A stretch of DNA of 8,105 nt, taken from Methanobacteriota archaeon. Its GTDB lineage: Archaea; Thermoplasmatota; Poseidoniia; Poseidoniales; Thalassarchaeaceae. The DNA is taken from the NCBI GenBank assembly GCA_002712645.1, contig PAUH01000022.1, positions 3,935 through 12,039 on the forward strand. The letters are read 5' to 3'. How positions within the stretch are numbered: the first letter of the stretch is position 1; each line of letters opens with the position of its first letter. Shown here in pieces: positions 6,876 to 8,105 of this stretch. The notes below the pieces were generated by a model. That model saw only the letters and a program-made list of their open reading frames with translations, did not search any database and was not told the DNA's origin. Made by a program: the position numbers and the translations under genes.

Positions 6876-8105
6876 ATGGGGGGTCGGACGGCGGGAATAA
6901 CCGCCGCTACCCTTCTCGCTCTCCTCCTGCTATCTTCTACTACAGCTCAGGCTACTCCACTCCCCGTCTCAGAGGTATCAATAGACGGCGATGTCGATTT
7001 GAATAACAGGGTCAGGTACGCCTTCCAGACAGTGCCTGATACTGCGAAGTACGATATCTACTACAGCGATGAGTCATTCAACAATTTGACAGAAATAGTC
7101 CCTACGGCTTCTTCAGTTGCCGGTTTCCCGGATGCATGGATATTCGTCTCCGAAGATCCGGCCGATGATCCATCGATACAAGAGACGCTCAAATTCTTCC
7201 GATGCTGGTGGTCTCTGACAACTATCCCCGAGGATCTCGCCACAGATTTCCAGCTCGAGGAGGACTGGTTCGAACCGACCTTTTCAACAGGCATGCCAGT
7301 GGTGCCCCCCGATGCGATATCAGTTGTCTGCGATCTTCCGGGGATAGTCCGGGGCCAGGAGGTATATGTGGCGACAGTGGCAATCGGCGAAGACGGCTCA
7401 TCGGCAGAAGAAGGCCTCGCAGTCCTATCAGCGATAACCACAGCTGAGTCTGAAAGGCCGCCTGATCCAGACATGACTCCAGTTTACATCGCTATTGGCG
7501 TTATCGTAGGAGGTCTCTGTCTCACGGCTCTAGTGCTCTACTTCCTGTCCCCAAGCCGACGAGAGAGAAGCGGCTACCTCTTCATATTGCCTGCAATTCT
7601 GCTATTGGCCACACTCACCTTCTACCCAGTTGGCTATGGCATCTATCTCTCCTTCACCGACGAATCTGCTGAAAATTACGGCGAAGGAGAATTCGTCGGT
7701 CTAGACAACTACGAACTCCTATTCTCGGATGAGAGGGATTACGACGGTGATGGGGACCCTGGTTTCTGGCGTACATTCACATTCACCCTCATCTGGACCT
7801 TCGGCTGCGTGATTATGCATATGTTGCTGGGCGTTCTTTTCGCCATGCTTCTTGAAAGTGGCATAATTGGGAAGGTCGCTTGGCGTACGATACTCCTGAT
7901 TCCGTGGGCTGTGCCAGGATATATCTCGGTGATAATGTGGAGAGGAATGCTCAACAGGTTCGGGTGGGTCAATGGGATCCTCACTTCTGATATTGACTAT
8001 CTGGGGCTTGATAGCTGGGCTAAATTCTCCGTCATATTCGTCAATATCTGGATGGGTTTCTCATTCATGACGATGACTACGTCTGGAGCATTGGCAGGCA
8101 TTCCC
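6876..8105 (+). CDS. malF: Maltodextrin ABC transporter permease, MalF type, partial (3' end off the right edge)
   Basis: The frame is open for 410 codons to the window edge. A short N-terminus with a hydrophobic stretch (about 8-25) ending near TAQA looks like a cleavable signal peptide or first membrane segment. Residues about 30-192 form a soluble extracytoplasmic domain with FN3-like features: a KYDIYYSDESF strand and a terminal strand ending VLSAITTAE. A helix at about 203-224 follows, then RRER and a permease core: helix 232-259 (FILPAILLLATLTFYPVGYG), the GEFVGLDNYELLF loop (271-283) typical of MalF, and helices near 301-328, 336-356 (ILLIPWAVPGYIS) and 383-402. The ATPase-contacting EAA loop should begin just past the edge. 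It lies 54 bp after malE, in the same direction. Family assignment is firm; the substrate follows from context. Confidence 0.9.
   Translation, partial: MGGRTAGITAATLLALLLLSSTTAQATPLPVSEVSIDGDVDLNNRVRYAFQTVPDTAKYDIYYSDESFNNLTEIVPTASSVAGFPDAWIFVSEDPADDPSIQETLKFFRCWWSLTTIPEDLATDFQLEEDWFEPTFSTGMPVVPPDAISVVCDLPGIVRGQEVYVATVAIGEDGSSAEEGLAVLSAITTAESERPPDPDMTPVYIAIGVIVGGLCLTALVLYFLSPSRRERSGYLFILPAILLLATLTFYPVGYGIYLSFTDESAENYGEGEFVGLDNYELLFSDERDYDGDGDPGFWRTFTFTLIWTFGCVIMHMLLGVLFAMLLESGIIGKVAWRTILLIPWAVPGYISVIMWRGMLNRFGWVNGILTSDIDYLGLDSWAKFSVIFVNIWMGFSFMTMTTSGALAGIP

Overview
The window reads as one starch/maltodextrin utilisation locus. It probably comes from a marine planktonic euryarchaeon of the Marine Group II (Poseidoniales, Thermoplasmatota) type. 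Four things suggest this: (i) several genes start about 25-30 nt downstream of AT-rich TATA-like boxes with no Shine-Dalgarno, as in leaderless archaeal transcripts; (ii) AGG/AGA and ATA codons are common; (iii) a lipoprotein has an AAAGC lipobox followed by an Asp-rich linker; (iv) that lipoprotein carries Cys-bounded GC-D-A-NY-DDG-C repeats, which are frequent in marine archaeal and Bacteroidetes surface proteins. The taxonomic call is inference; no rRNA or other phylogenetic marker is present.

Layout. The minus strand from 2585 to the left edge encodes a secreted GH57 amylopullulanase-type glycoside hydrolase. It shows 861 residues, all five family motifs and a C-terminal binding-type domain, and its 3' end lies outside the window. 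A 121-bp divergent promoter region (2586-2706) separates it from a plus-strand cluster: malQ (GH77 4-alpha-glucanotransferase, 2707-4077), overlapping by 29 bp a ROK kinase of the polyphosphate-glucokinase type (4049-4825); a 67-bp gap with a perfect 13-bp palindrome and a TATA-like box; malE (substrate-binding lipoprotein with unusual extra modules, 4893-6821); a 54-bp gap with a clear Shine-Dalgarno; and malF (ABC permease, 6876 to the right edge, incomplete). MalG and the ATPase MalK would be expected just beyond the right edge.

How they fit together (inference from families). The GH57 enzyme cuts alpha-glucans outside the cell. Membrane-anchored MalE captures the maltodextrins and hands them to the MalF-containing transporter. 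Cytoplasmic MalQ disproportionates them and releases glucose, which the ROK kinase phosphorylates to glucose 6-phosphate. The reactions belong to known families. The parts that look unusual are the multi-module MalE, the signal-peptide-bearing FN3-like ectodomain at the front of MalF, and the altered sugar-binding motif of the kinase. I saw no tRNA, rRNA, CRISPR array, insertion sequence or stretch over 300 bases without a gene.
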